Of a stretch of DNA of 64,000 nucleotides, positions 32,697 through 46,344 are shown piece after piece. Each line of letters starts with the position of its first letter. Position 1 is the first letter of the stretch. Source of the DNA: Ecdyonurus torrentis. Its lineage: Eukaryota > Arthropoda > Insecta > Ephemeroptera > Heptageniidae. Location of the stretch: NCBI GenBank assembly GCA_949318235.1, contig OX439127.1:9290194-9354193 (forward strand), written 5' to 3'. The translations under genes were made by a program, and so were the position numbers. Under the pieces are notes generated by a model. The model was not told the origin of the DNA and searched no databases. It saw only the letters and a program-made list of their open reading frames with translations.

Positions 32697-33288
32697 TATG
32701 TCTCAAGTATCTTTATATTTTATAAAACACTCTGTAGTATAGACCTATATTATAACAACATATTTCTTAAAATAAAGAAATAAAAAATCATCTTTATTAA
32801 AAAATATATATATATAAAAAAAAGTAAAAAATTAAAATAATAAATAAAATACATTTTCTTTAAAATCTTTATACAAAATTACATTACAAAATAAATATCA
32901 AAAACTATTTTATTCTAAAAAATATATTAATATGTAAAATCTGCCATATACCAAAATATACTACATTAATTTATTTAAATTTATATTAATTAGTATGTCT
33001 CAAGTATCTTTATATTTTATAATACTCTGTAGTATAGACCTATATTATAACAACATATTTCTTAAAATAAAGAAATAAAAAATCATCTTCATTAAAAAAT
33101 AAATATATATAAAAAAAAAGTAAAAAATTAAAATAATAAATAAAATACATTTTCTTTAAAATCTTTATACAAAATTACATTACAAAATAAATATCAAAAA
33201 CTATTTTATTCTAAAAAATATATTAATATGTAAAATCTGCCATATACCAAAATATACTACATTAATTTATTCAAATTTATATTAATTA
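32697..33288. repeat. Tandem duplication of a 297-bp unit
   Basis: 32697-32993 and 32994-33288 are nearly identical, starting TATGTCTCAAGTATCTTTAT and ending in TTTATATTAATTAG; they differ by a few substitutions and small A/T-run length changes. A recent local duplication of non-coding DNA. Confidence 0.92.
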
Positions 33289-34214
33289 GAATAATGTACA
33301 AAAATAGATAAAACCTGTACGTACATTGTTTACAGTATCGTATCGTATGTGTGTGTTTGTGCGTATATAGAAAGCACTTCTATATAAATATATATATATA
33401 TATGCATGATAATATACATAATATATAGTATCCATTACTGGGTGTTACTATAGCGGGGCGCGACATCTAATCATAACAGATGGGGCGGGAGTTCTCAGTA
33501 ACTAATTTCCAATCCTTTAAAATATCAGTTTCCCTCTACTTGGTACGAGTTTATTGGGGGGGGGGGGGGGGGGACTGTTCCAAGACTAGAAACGTTTAAA
33601 ATTTAAATGAGTGATTATTATGTCCATACTTAAAAAAAAAAAAAAGTTAGGCAATTTTTTTTCGTTTGCATTTCTTTTTTGTTATAATTATAACACCTCT
33701 ATTTCAGAATACTTTTGATAAGTACTGTATAATATTGCCTGCTGCTGAAGGATTTACTTAATGGTTTATTAATTATATACATGACTTGAGACTTGATGTC
33801 AATATAAAATTAATCAGGACTTGAAAAAACTTTATTTAGCTATCCTGGAATAATTCTGACATTATGTAACGTTATAAGTACATATATAACCTAATACCTA
33901 ACTAACTAATGCCTAAGTACATAATATATAACCTAACTTAATTTTAGGTGTAAAAAAAATCAACATTAGTGAATTCTTATTGAAAATGTTTTTAAGATAT
34001 AATATTAAATTTCTCTCGCTTTTTCTAAAATCTCCTCCTTTAATGTTTCTTTGTAATAGTATTTTGAGTTCATAATTTTTAGTTTAGTTGTGTAATTATT
34101 ATAATATGAGAATTATAGAACATATTATTAATTCAAGAAGAAATTAAAATAATATAATACTATAATAAAATATCTTATATGTTATCAATGACACAATTTT
34201 GTGATACACACTGC

Positions 34215-34251
<37 letters not shown>

Positions 34252-34366
34252 AGAAATCAATAATTTTAAAAGTTTAAAATATGCTAGCTATTCTAGATTT
34301 ATATTACTCTTTTAATTTCCTTTGAAGATGTTTTGCAAAAGCACTCTGTAATATATATATATATAT

Positions 34367-34533
34367 GGTCCAGGTTGCACAGATCTAGTAGTCGAGCCCA
34401 GAAGAGTGTGATAACGGGTTGAGCCTGAGGTCTGGTAAGCCTCAGATCATACATTAAAGCCCATACTGAAAAGGTTTATTCCTGGCCTACACCGAGAGGT
34501 ATTATGGCGTCATACTGTATGATACTTACCTTA
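34367..34533 (+). mobile_element. SINE 3' part, same family as 51306-51650
   Basis: GGTCCAGGTTGCACAGATCT and AGAGTGTGATAACGGGTTGA continue through TGGCGTCATACTGTATGA with high similarity to the tail of the 5S-headed SINE. The 5S-like head is missing, so this is 5'-truncated. Confidence 0.7.
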
Positions 34534-35021
34534 CCTTTATATAAATATATATTATAACAAACATAAATATATGACCAAATATTCATGAATATGAAATGAC
34601 CAAAGAAAAACAATAAAATCAAGGTAATGATAGTAATGAATAAGAAAAAAAGGAAAAATGAAAATTACAGCTTTGAATTTTTTTAATCCTTATATATTAT
34701 TATTAATGCTATACAATGTTATTAATGGATCGCTGATTGCTTCCCTCTCACAAAGTTAAAAATTTTATTTCTCAGTAAAGTTTCAAAGCCGCAGCGAGAA
34801 TAATTCAGATGAGTTTTTATTGATTTGTTTCTTGCCCCAATAAAGCAATGAACATACAGAAAATCTGACCCTCCTCATAATCGGTTACCGCTTACATCAC
34901 TTTGTTAAGAAAAAAAAAAGCTATAAATTAATTGTGACACTTTTTCTTTGTATATATTATATATTATTAAAACATATTTAAACGTTTTTATTAAAAATAC
35001 CAATAATAAGTATAAAACCTG

Positions 35022-35052
<31 letters not shown>

Positions 35053-35080
35053 CTTTCACGTTAAAAACTATAATATTCAA

Positions 35081-35430
35081 TTAAAGCCACCTCCGGAAAT
35101 AATTTCTAGATCCGTGGCTGAAAACTGTCGTAGGATGCGCTTTGAATTTTCCGTTGCAATGCCAGCTAGCATGCATAAATAATGATAGAGACGTGTATAT
35201 GTTTGACTGGGATGGGATATTATCGCACGTGCGATGCATCACATAATATAAACTTGCCAATTGCATCTCCTGCAGCCAGCCGCTATAACATCGAAGTGCT
35301 ACATTATTGAGTAATCACACACTGTCAAGCTCAACAGCTGCCTTGTATCACATTATGCGTTTGTTCATCCGCACACTTCATCAGCATAGGAAGACCGCAT
35401 AGCCACAATCAATAAAATTATCAGTAAATA
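35081..35430. other. Less AT-rich stretch of unknown nature
   Basis: Clearly higher GC than its surroundings (TCCTGCAGCCAGCCGC, ATCGCACGTGCGATGCATCA) with no long reading frame, no inverted repeat arms and no copy elsewhere in the window. Could be an unidentified repeat, a conserved non-coding element or a short exon. Confidence 0.35.
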
Positions 35431-37370
35431 ATGCAATTGCGCAGGAGATGATTGAGACTTAAATGTAAAATTGAACTTAAAATTGCTAATTTTCTAGCAA
35501 CTTTATTATATTAGTAGTAACACTTAACACATCATTTATCTATTAAATTGTTTAATTTAATAGTTTTATGGTATAATATATTGCAGCAACGTGTATTGTT
35601 ACTTTTAGAATACATAAATATACTTAAAATATATTATATATATATAGCCTATATATTATTTGTTAAAACAGGCGGTCAGCATCTATAACTTTAAAAGAGC
35701 GCCAACCTCATGTCATGATGACCTCGCAAAAGACACACGACTCCACTGAAACATCCTACAGTTTCGCAATCATCATCTTTTTTTGGCTCTGATCACTTTG
35801 CTAAAAGATTAAAATATTTCTATAAGTTGCATCATATATATGTGGCGTGAAAAAATAGCAATTTCCTTAAGGTCAGGCTTTGATTATTTCGATATAACAG
35901 CTAAAGATAAATCCCTCAAGACAAAATGTCATTTTGGTGTGTTTAGCAAGGTAGCTACATAGAAATAACACGTATGCTACCCGAGATTGTTGATATGCAT
36001 AACAGTTGACAAACCATCGCACCACACACACCATATTATATTTCTGCGTGTTTATTATTTATATTTTATAACCACAGTAAATAAAAACTCACAAATAATA
36101 ATTCGCAAATAATAATTTCACCTATATCAAATTTAAAGATATCAATATCGAAGATTATATAAAAAAAAATCAGTAAAATCTCTAGCAATTGTTTGTAGCC
36201 CGGGGTTAATGAATTCGCAATATATACGAGAATTCACTAAACTTTTTTGATTGAAAGTTCTTAAGACATGGCTTATTTATCGTATTTTGAAATTTATTTT
36301 TTTCCAAAATGTATGTTTTTTTAATTCAATTATTATTTTGAATGTTTTATGCTGCAATGAGAAATATGTGCGCCCTAAAGTTCAAAATGTACCCCTTACT
36401 TCCCACACAAAAACACACAACTGCAATGGAACTTAAAGTTTAATGTTCACTTTTTTTTTTTTTTTTTTTTTTTTTAGTTGCAAAGTGTTCTTTTGTAAAA
36501 ATTTGTAGCTTGTTATTATAAGAGCTTTCTTATAATGGTATTGTTGGCTTTTGGAGTTTAAACATTTTTAAGTAGCTAATATATTTATATAAACTGCCTT
36601 GGGTGTAATACACTTTTGCAAGGCAATTGGGACTATTTATTTCTTTATTTTACTATAAACCAAATTATATGCGGCCAAAAAACATGTTCAAGTGGTTATA
36701 TTAAAACGACAACATTAATTTTAGTGTGTGCTGTGGAGAATTTTTATATTTTCTGGGGATGCGACACTTAAAATGACCAATATTTTTGTGCGCTCTTAAT
36801 TAAAAATTATTGAAAATTGATTTGAGGGATCAGATATCAGATGGATGTTATTTTTTAGAAAAACTTGCAATGTCTAAAAAATTAGGCTACTCATGATACC
36901 ATTTACCCTGTACCCCCGGCCCTGGATAGGTAATACTCTGGCTAGTGGTTTTAAATATAAAAAAATGACGTTTGTTTGTAAAGTTTTTATATGAGGGCAA
37001 CACTCACACTTAAAAAATTTCAACACTATATAAAATATCAGTTTAGGAGAAAAGCGTACATAACTGTGCTCCGGCTTCCCTTTACAATTTTTTCAATATT
37101 TGTACAAATCTGCTATATACGTAATTAATAAGTATTAATAGTTATTAAATGTAACCATAAAAAGAACTGAATTGACTGATTATTGGAGAACAACGTGAGA
37201 AAAGACTCACGCTGCCCCATAACACTGATACACGTGATCAAAAAATTTTATCCGCCTACTATATTGTATACAAACTTTAATTAACTTTTCAGCAAAGTTA
37301 TTTTTATTATAGCCTTGTTATTACACAATATCTTTAAAAATAGACACGTGAATTGAAAGAGAAGAGGAAA
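35431..37370. other. No recognisable features
   Basis: AT-rich sequence with one poly(T) at 36451-36475. No ORF with coding character. Confidence 0.4.
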
Positions 37371-37377
37371 CACAGAA

Positions 37378-37683
37378 TGAGGGGAAAATAATAATAAATA
37401 AGTTGTTTTTTTCGTATTCTAATAGAGGATAATATTGTCTTGAATCGATTGATATCCGAATTTTTTAATTTTTTTCAGTTCATCTAGTATTATTAATGAA
37501 TTTTTGAAAATCGAAAAATGACGCCTCACGGTGGAACTTATGCATGTGGGCATAAGAAAAAGTTATACCGACCGTGAGGTCATTTCGTGACTTTTAAAAA
37601 TTAATTAAAAATACTTTAGGAACTAAAAGATTAGAAATTTGCATATCTATCAATTCAGGACGTTGTCCTCTTTTAGAATATGC
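37378..37683. mobile_element. G-tract palindromic MITE, copy C
   Basis: TTGTCTTGAATCGATTGATA at the left and ATCAATTCAGGACGTTGTCC at the right; internal AACTTATGCATGTGGGCATA as in copies A and D. The octamer is degraded here (TGACGCCT, TGAGGTCA). Confidence 0.7.
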
Positions 37684-38298
37684 ATGGCTTAAATTTTCCA
37701 ATTTTTGGTAAATTATTTGGTGTAAAATGTTAGTATTATGATATGTTTTGGTGTGTGAGGCATGTACGAACAAGTGACTGTTGCTGCCTTGAGCGAGTGA
37801 TGCAGTACGTGTGGGAGGATGGATTGTGATGATGTAAGAGGTGTCGAGATCTTATCACACTTGTTACGTATGATAAAAACTATTACGTCAACTAAATGTC
37901 CTTTTTTTACGTGGTCTTTATTATTCTGTAATACATTATCCTTATCTTTTTTATCTTTCAATTCCAATCCGTATTTTTATATATAAAAATATATTTCTTA
38001 ATTAATCCAACTTATAAATATAGGCTCTCTGTGTACATCAATCTCTTCGGCTATCGTAAAAAATGTGCACAATTAAACAAAAAAGGTTTAAATAAATAAT
38101 ATAGTAGCTCAAAATAGATAACCCCATTTAAAACGTTTATGTACGAGTATAATATAGCATATTATTATAATCTAATACAGATCGCGATGATATCATGCCT
38201 TAAAGTTGCATTTCTTTTAACACTTCAGTTTAATCATTTGCGTGAAAATTGGTCATAGATAATCTAGATATTGATTTTATTTGCTCTAACGAAAGTCA

Positions 38299-38561
38299 AC
38301 CTCTGTCTCTGTCTCTGTCTCTGTCTCTGTCTCTGTCTCTGTCTCTGTCTCTGTCTCTGTCTCTGTCTCTGTCTCTGTCTCTGTCTCTGTCTCTGTCTCT
38401 GTCTCTGTCTCTGTCTCTGTCTCTGTCTCTGTCTCTGTCTCTGTCTCTGTCTCTGTCTCTGTCTCTGTCTCTGTCTCTGTTTCTGTCTCTGTCTCTGTCT
38501 CTGTCTATGTCTATGTCTATGTCTATGTCTATGTCTCTCTCTCTCTCTCCCTCTGCCTCTC
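38299..38561. repeat. (CTCTGT)n hexanucleotide repeat
   Basis: About 34 units of CTCTGT, then five of CTATGT, then (CT)n. All frames are open (Ser-Leu, Arg-Gln, Cys-Leu dipeptides) and none is coding. Confidence 0.97.
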
Positions 38562-38592
38562 AATCTTGCTTAGACTACAAAAAAAAAATAGA

Positions 38593-38886
38593 GGTAATTT
38601 TATTTCATATTCTAAAAGCAGAATCGGTACGTATGTGAAATTATCATTTTTGAGTTCACTGAGCATTTTTAATTGAGTTTTAAAAGTCACAAAATGACGT
38701 CACAGGTTGCAACTTATGCATGTGGGGATAGGAAAAAGTTGCCGCCTGTGACGTCATTTTGTGAATTTAAAAAATTAATTAAAAATACTTAATGAACTCA
38801 AAATTTAGAAATTTATATTCGTATCAATTCAGGATAATGTACGTACATAGTACATACTCTTTTAGAATATCCAATAAAATTACCCC
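38593..38886. mobile_element. G-tract palindromic MITE, copy D
   Basis: GGTAATTTTATTTCATATTC at the left, GAATATCCAATAAAATTACC at the right. TGACGTCA occurs once in each half (38695, 38749). It starts directly beyond the hexanucleotide repeat. Confidence 0.75.
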
Positions 38887-38959
38887 ATACAATTTTTTAG
38901 CCATCCTGATTCACTCATGTAAATTAAAAAACAACAATGTTAGTAAAATTAGGTTAAGT

Positions 38960-39531
38960 GAACTTGATTTGTAATAAGATAGGGCAAGTATTTGTTTTGT
39001 TTCATTGTCATCCAAGAAACAGGCAGTTTTACGTGCCCAATACATTTTCATGGTGCGGCACTATTACGTATATCTTAAATTTTAATTATATACCTAAAGC
39101 TTTGATGTTAGTAAAATACATACTGCTAATGCGTGTAATAAGACCATTTACGTAAAACCAATCCAGTTCTCAGTTTTAGCAGGTCTTCCTTTCTCTGTTA
39201 TGTTATAATAGTTGCATATTATTATATTATTATAGTTTTATTTAGTTTCTATGTTTTTGATACTTAAAATATATAATATTGCATTTAATATACATGCATA
39301 GAGCGCATCGTTTGTTAGCTTCTTAAGCGTATTACGACATTGCTACAACATTACCAGAGTATTTTGTAAGGGGTTAATGCAATTAAATTGTTCATTTATC
39401 GTATTTTTAAGTAGATATGACACGATTATTTACAACACTTTTATGATTGTAAATATTGAAGCAATAACTTTTATGTAAAAGTTAGGTGCTAACCAGTCAC
39501 AAAATCAGAGTATTTTGGCTTACTGTGTGTA

Positions 39532-39573
<42 letters not shown>

Positions 39574-40545
39574 CTTATAGTTGAAAATATAGGTGAAATT
39601 ATACTAGTGTATGATTTGAATATTAAACCATTGTGCATGTTTGTAATGCATCTCATAACTTCTAGACAAATAAACATTGTTTGCTGATGAATAAAAAACT
39701 GAAATGCATAAATGTATAAATTCATTGTGAATATGTGGACTGGAGAGAGAAAGAGAGAGGCAAAAAAAGGAAAAAGACGCGTCTTCAACTCTACCTTCAC
39801 TGAATCAATAAGGTAAGCATTACGAAAATTGTATAAATATACAATATGTACTGTACAACAACTGGTTCGAACGAACAAACACACAGATGTGTATTATACA
39901 GTATATAATAAGGACAAAATGTTTTTATTTTCTCAAGTATTTCTTGTGTGTGCATATTATTTAAAGTGAGAAATGGCAAAAAATACTCAAATTTGAAAGT
40001 TACCTGAGTAGTTTCTCAAATTTTTGAAAACCTATGGCAACTAAGAGTTGTGTGAAAATGTGAATTATTTTTTTCAATAATAAATAGCTTTTTTTTCTCG
40101 TTTATAATTATTTTATAATTCCATAATTTACAGTTAAAATCTGCATTCATTACAGTGCATCATGGTGATGATATTTTCTTCTTCTTATGTTTCTTATGAA
40201 TCATAGCGATGGATACATTACGATACGATGAATATTATTATTTTCATTGTCAGATAGATATTCTTACGTTCTCAGTAGTCATAATCTCCATCGAATGTAA
40301 AATACAATTATATAAAATCTAATCATACAGCTTTGACTGTGACATGACGTCTTCAAGTTTGGTTTATTATCGCTTACACAAATGACATCACTGTTGTGGT
40401 ACGTCGCAAATTGTAAAATTAAAATATTTATTCATTACTTTTCTCCTGCAATCATGTTGGATAAAATATATTAATTCATGATCTTTATTACTGAAAAGGA
40501 CAACGAGAAAATATAATCAAACTCTTACTAATAGAAATGACCTTT
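38960..40545. other. No gene seen
   Basis: AT-rich with a poly(T) of about 36 at 39534-39570. Reading frames crossing it are not credible. Confidence 0.4.
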
Positions 40546-40552
40546 AGTGTTA

Positions 40553-40665
40553 TGGGCTGTTCACAATGACGCGTGAATTCACGTAACTTTCAAATCCAAA
40601 TAAGATTGATTGTCGTATCTTCACGTAAGAGTTATGTGAATTTAAGCGTCATTGTGAACAGCCCG
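40553..40665. mobile_element. 113-bp palindromic MITE with TTA target site
   Basis: TTA at 40550-40552 and 40666-40668. Ends GGGCTGTTCACAATGACGC against GCGTCATTGTGAACAGCCC, exact over 19 bases; inner arms also pair. A three-base TTA duplication suits the PIF/Harbinger group. Confidence 0.75.
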
Positions 40666-41918
40666 TTACGCTGCATAAAATAATACATTTTCTATAAATT
40701 CATGAACAGGCAATAAAAATTATTCCCAGCATAAACAGATCATTGAACAGCATTATTGACATAAGATAATGATACAAAAAAAAGTAAAAAACTCTAGTAC
40801 TCGCGCGTACAATTTTTTTTTTATAACAAAATATGGAGTTCGTGAAAACCACTATTTTTTCTTCCTTCTTCTGGCTTGATCACTTTAGAGCAATATATAA
40901 ATTGCATTATACAATAAAGTTATTAAATAAATGATAACGTAATGGTATTTCATGAGGATTACATGAAATGAAAATGTATTGCCCATTCAAAATTACTTCG
41001 TGTAAATTGGGGTTAACTATTAATTTATTATTGTTTCTTTTTTTTAATATGACGTAATATATTAATATATACATACTGTAATAACATTATTCAGTTACAA
41101 AGCAGATGAAAACCTTAAAGTGCCAAGAACTTTCATAATTGACAAGTTTTTTCTTTATCTCTCGTGTGCTCTCGTGACTTTAGTTTCTTTGTCAGGCTAT
41201 ATCCTGACAGAATAAGCTCCACTTGTACTTAAAAATATTTCAAATTTGAAGCTCTCCATGTAATATAGCACATAAAATGGGGGGGGGGGAAATTAAGATT
41301 TTTAATTCCAATTATTTAATTCAACTTTTCCAGCGTAAGCAAAAGAACGCAAACATTACGTAACATTATGTGCTATACATAAAAGATAGCATGTTGTATG
41401 TTAGATAGTATGCTAACAGATAATATTTTTAATGACGGAGTATTTTCAAAAGCTTGTGTCAATTATCCCTGTTTCTCTGTAGTTTCCATTTTTACACTAG
41501 TATAACCCTGAAAGAGACGATAATTCTGTCAGCACAAAATACAAAGAAGTGCACAGAGTTTAATGAGGAAACCATCTTGCAAATCTTTCAAAATGCATTC
41601 AAATTACTATAGTGTATTCATTATTTTTTTTAACACTTTAGTTAATGTTGGTGAACACATTAAAATGAATGTTTAACAATTAACGTATGTTTATTTTAAA
41701 AACATAAAAAATAACAATTAAGCTAAATGTATATATAAACAATAATTATATTGTAACTTAAGTATGAATTGATTTGCTTCTTAATATCAGTCAATAACAA
41801 CAACAATGGTAACAATAAGTTTAAATGAACGTTTCAAACGTCTTCATTCTTCAAACAGAAATAATAAAAATGCAGCTACTTTTAATATGATAATTGCAAC
41901 ACAAATGACACGAATACA

Positions 41919-41920
<2 letters not shown>

Positions 41921-42002
<82 letters not shown>
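41921..42002. repeat. (TA)n microsatellite
   Basis: About 41 TA units. Confidence 0.97.
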
Positions 42003-42003
<1 letters not shown>

Positions 42004-42009
42004 AAGTTA

Positions 42010-42835
42010 TAAAGAAATTTTCTCACTGTAGAAAAAAATCTATTTCTTCAATTTCCTATACGATCTGTGTAATTTTGTAGATTTTTTTTTCATGTAAGGT
42101 GCTTTGCGAAGAGTGGAAATAAAACTGCAAACATATTAATGAAGTACTAAAATATATGACAGTGAAATCGTAATAATTTGCTATACGATATAACATTGAA
42201 ATATATTTTGTCGTCACTTTTTTGAGTTTGTTTCATTATGTAATATTGAAAGGTTTTATTATAGTTTTAGAAATTCAGATGATTACACGTAATTACAAAT
42301 ACAAATTAAGAAGAGAGAGAAAAAACCTCTTCCTATACTTTCATGATGTATGTGTATGACGGAGGCTGTTTGCAGTTTACAAAATTGTGACAAAACATTA
42401 GCCAATCTGAAGTATATATACATATATATTTTTTTTTAAAGTAGCGTAAGTAGGTCTCACCCTATTTACCCCCTATGTTGGTATTTATTTAGAGTAAATA
42501 TTACTAATCAAGGCATCCTCTGTTTTGCTACCTTACTTGCGAGTAAAATAACATAAAAAGAAAAGAAACACAAATTAAGAAATACTTGATATTTTTGTAT
42601 TCCGGAAGCTATGAGGACATTTTCTTCTTGTAAATACTACATTATGTTCACTTTATAAAATACCTATTACTGTATATGCATCGGTTCTTGAAGACTTTAA
42701 TTTATTTTCTATATGTGATATTTTATTTTTTAAATCATATTTTGGCTTTTTCCTAATCACACAAATACTCATCATAATTTTACCATAAAGCGTTGATCAT
42801 CTCATAAGTATTTAATTAGATGAAATAGCAACTGC

Positions 42836-42873
<38 letters not shown>

Positions 42874-43999
42874 TGTCATATTGTGTTATTGTGCTACACC
42901 AATCCATAGTCCCAGTCAAGAAATTGTCTTATCAATAGAAACATCACACACGGGCCGGCCACGGCTTAAATACACAGCCCGACATTCGCTATGACAGCCT
43001 AGAGAAACCGCGGAAACGTCTATAGGCAGGCTGGTCTGGTCTTATGATGTGACAAAAAGTTTGGTATTATATTTTTTTCAATTAAAGTGAAATTATCATA
43101 ACCTAACACTACGCTATGCATATATAATTCAATAAGGTAATTTGAACCAATATTTAAGTTGATTTTTTTTATTATTATTATTCATTGACGGTTATTTTCT
43201 TATTTTAATTATTTTTTATGACTAAAAAGTCAATTAATATTAACTGTGGCTTGCCTCTACTTAACCAATAACATTAAAAGTATGAATTATTTGCAACCTT
43301 TTCAAAAGTCTAAGATTTTATGATGTATTAAATAAATTACTATATAAGCAGTATAAAAATAAGCAATAACCATCCCACTCAATGGAGGTTGTCGGGTTAA
43401 AAAATTCTTAAAAAATTACTATGGCTTAAAACACGTAAAAGTATGTCTAGTATTTCTCAATTAAATTTCTCCGGAATCGGTGAAGTAGTTTTCTCAAAAA
43501 AAAAAAAAAAAAAAAAAAAAGTGTTTTCCCCCATAAGCGTATTGTTGAATTAGGGGACCCTTAGCTTTCCCCGCGTCACTCCGCGCGCTAAACCGATAAG
43601 CTCCATTAGAACAGATCAGATCAGTAAAACATCAATTTAAAGTACAAATAATTAATTTAATTTCTTTGAAAGCCAAATTTAATATGTAGATTAGCCGTAT
43701 TGTCGTTGTAAATATAAATCTTTGTGTATTATTTTAACAATTTGTTTATTATATTTAAAAGTGTATAGATGTGAGTGCATATTTGTTTATTTCTTTAAGA
43801 CAAGTTAGTTGCATCCACAGATCACTCTGACAAACATACCCCACGTATATACATAGCACAGCATGCAACATTACATGTTACGTACATAAAACAGTACTGC
43901 AACATATGCAGCAATTATTGCATGCGTGAATCTCTGTGTATATAAAATGGTGTGTATGTTATATATTGCATATACGTCTTATGCGTATCACCATATAGT

Positions 44000-44000
<1 letters not shown>
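42010..44000. other. No gene seen
   Basis: AT-rich. Two GC-richer patches, 42950-43040 (ACGGGCCGGCCACGGC) and 43540-43615 (CCCCGCGTCACTCCGCGCGC), have no identifiable coding or repeat structure. Poly(T) at 42840-42870 and poly(A) at 43496-43520. Confidence 0.4.
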
Positions 44001-44033
<33 letters not shown>

Positions 44034-44074
44034 ATATAATTTTAAAATATATTCAAGTTGAAAGCAATCGAAAT

Positions 44075-44215
44075 GTAAGAATTACTAATGTTGTTCCTAA
44101 ACACTGTTTGCTCGTGGTCCGAAAAAAAAAGTATACCAAATGGTTATTAAATGCCATTGCGTATTTTTTGGAGCAAGAAAGAAGAGTTTACGAACATCAT
44201 TATTGTGAGGACTAT
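44075..44215. mobile_element. GTTCGTAAAC-family MITE fragment, copy 4
   Basis: Left AATGTTGTTCCTAAACACTG, right TTTTTTGGAGCAAGAAAGAA then GAGTTTACGAACATCATTAT: the complement of the arm in copies 1 and 2. An apparent 93-codon frame over this spot is therefore not a gene. Confidence 0.6.
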
Positions 44216-44623
44216 TATAGTTTTATAGAATAGAAAAATAATCTTTATTTCATTAGAAAGTTTACAGTGTTAGTATAAAGTTATAAATAAACTGTATAAA
44301 TGTTAGTAAATGATTTATGGGAAAATGGTACTAATGTGATAAAGTCTGGCATTAAAACTTGCACTGCGCATTGATTTTACATTACTTCTAAGCGAGAATT
44401 ATTAATTTGATAATAGACGCTTACATTTGTAATATCCAATTATAATAATTTTTACTCTACGTAGATTTCATTTATTCTGTTAAATCTGAAAATATATACT
44501 TGTCACTGAAATTGCGCTCCTATAACTGCAGCAAGCTCATGATTCACTACGATTTTATTTACACTTATTGTCGCTCTTTACCAATATCTAGTGTTTATAT
44601 TATATTATATTTATATATATACA

Positions 44624-44626
<3 letters not shown>

Positions 44627-44683
<57 letters not shown>
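44627..44683. repeat. (TA)n microsatellite
   Basis: About 28 TA units. Confidence 0.95.
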
Positions 44684-44686
<3 letters not shown>

Positions 44687-44899
44687 CATGGAAAATTGAC
44701 TCTCTTTTAAAGGCCTGTTAGAAGAACAAGTTTTCATCGTTTCTTTGCAATTAAGGGAGATTGGTTGCAGATCATCAAGTTTTTCACGTACCATAATTCT
44801 GTATGTATAATTATTGACATACATTTATAGCCAAGTTTCATGTAATAGGGTTGGGAAAGCCCTATACCATATATACATACGGCTTAAGAAAGATGTTTT

Positions 44900-46309
44900 C
44901 TTAATTATTATATACATTATTTGATAACACAAAAATAATTACTTAATATTTATCTTAGGTTTATAATTAAATGTTATTGATATCAGTAGAAAGCATGAAT
45001 CATACTTTGAAATATATTTAATTGCGGCAAAGGAAAATAGCTCATTTTGGCAGTTTAAAAACATTATGCAATATTTTTTAGTGCATTGATGCTGTAAATA
45101 TGTTGAATTAGTATCTCAAGTATGTGAGAAAAATAACAATTACAAAAAATTAGCCAATTTCCCTAAGAAAATTGCCCGATTTGTTTGTTCTATGCTCAGC
45201 AATGTTATTCACTACTCCAGTATCACCTCCAAGTGCATTAAATATGACGTCATGCGGATACACCCAATATCCCCTCAGATTTCATATGTTGTTGAAAATT
45301 GCCCTTGATACCATTGTTTACAGGAGATGTATTTTCAATAAATTTGCAGAACCGTTTGGAAAAAGGTTATTTTCAGTCACAAGTTTTCTATAGATCATTG
45401 CTTTGAAAATTTGGCGTCTTGTACACACAACGAATTTCCCTTGGTCATTAAGTCATTTTGGTTCCGATTTGTTATTCAACAAGGACTTTTGAAAAAGATC
45501 CAAAAACCGAATTTTCTTTTAGAAATGTTATTAAATTTTCATCATGTAGATGTTGTTTTACTTACTTCATTACTGTCTATTATTTTTATTTTATTATTAT
45601 TGTTATTATTTTGTATGCTTTATATCACAATGATACACATGTAAAAGTGTATAATATACAATGGTTGCAATATATTTATTACGCTGAAATATTAAGTTAC
45701 ATATTTAAGGAATTTGGATTTCTCGCATATTCTCATTATCCTGCTCAAGTTTGTTTTCTTTGTTTGTACATGTACATGAAGTCACACTTAATAAACTTTA
45801 TTCCTGCTTTTTTATTTTTATAATATTTCGTGATGTTTTTATTCTTTGGTCTTAGCATGCATTGAGAAGAATGAAAACAAATTTGTGTTTACTATAAACA
45901 CTTTATTTTTATATTTTTAAATTTGGCAAGGATAAATGCCATAGTAAATTGTGCAATTTATTTTCCGTTACTTTTCGGAACTATTGATTGCTAACTAGAT
46001 TTTTTTTAATGCTTTATTCTCTGAGTAGGAGAACAGAAAAAAAAAAGTAGTTAAATTCTTATAAAAGTTATCAAAATATATATATATTTTTTTTAAACGA
46101 ATGAACAAATAATAATAAAATGATAATAAAAAAAAGGAAATAAATGCACAATAAATACATTTTTATCCATTTATGAACATATATTTTATTTATATTTTAT
46201 TATATATTGCACCCTAACAGTCTAGGTAACAGTTTAGTGACGAATTGTCAAACACATTTTAAGCTTGCAATATTTATTAGACAGTATTACAATATGTAGC
46301 TTACAATGT

Positions 46310-46344
<35 letters not shown>

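Noticed and set aside
38249..38638. Reading frames of 99-129 codons on both strands
   Set aside because: Produced by the (CTCTGT)n hexanucleotide repeat; no unique sequence with coding character at either end.
43952..44233. 93-codon plus-strand frame
   Set aside because: Runs through a poly(A) tract and then a GTTCGTAAAC-family MITE fragment.
45172..45823. Three neighbouring plus-strand frames of 73-121 codons
   Set aside because: They overlap in different frames, have no recognisable motif, no splice logic joining them and base use like the surrounding AT-rich DNA.
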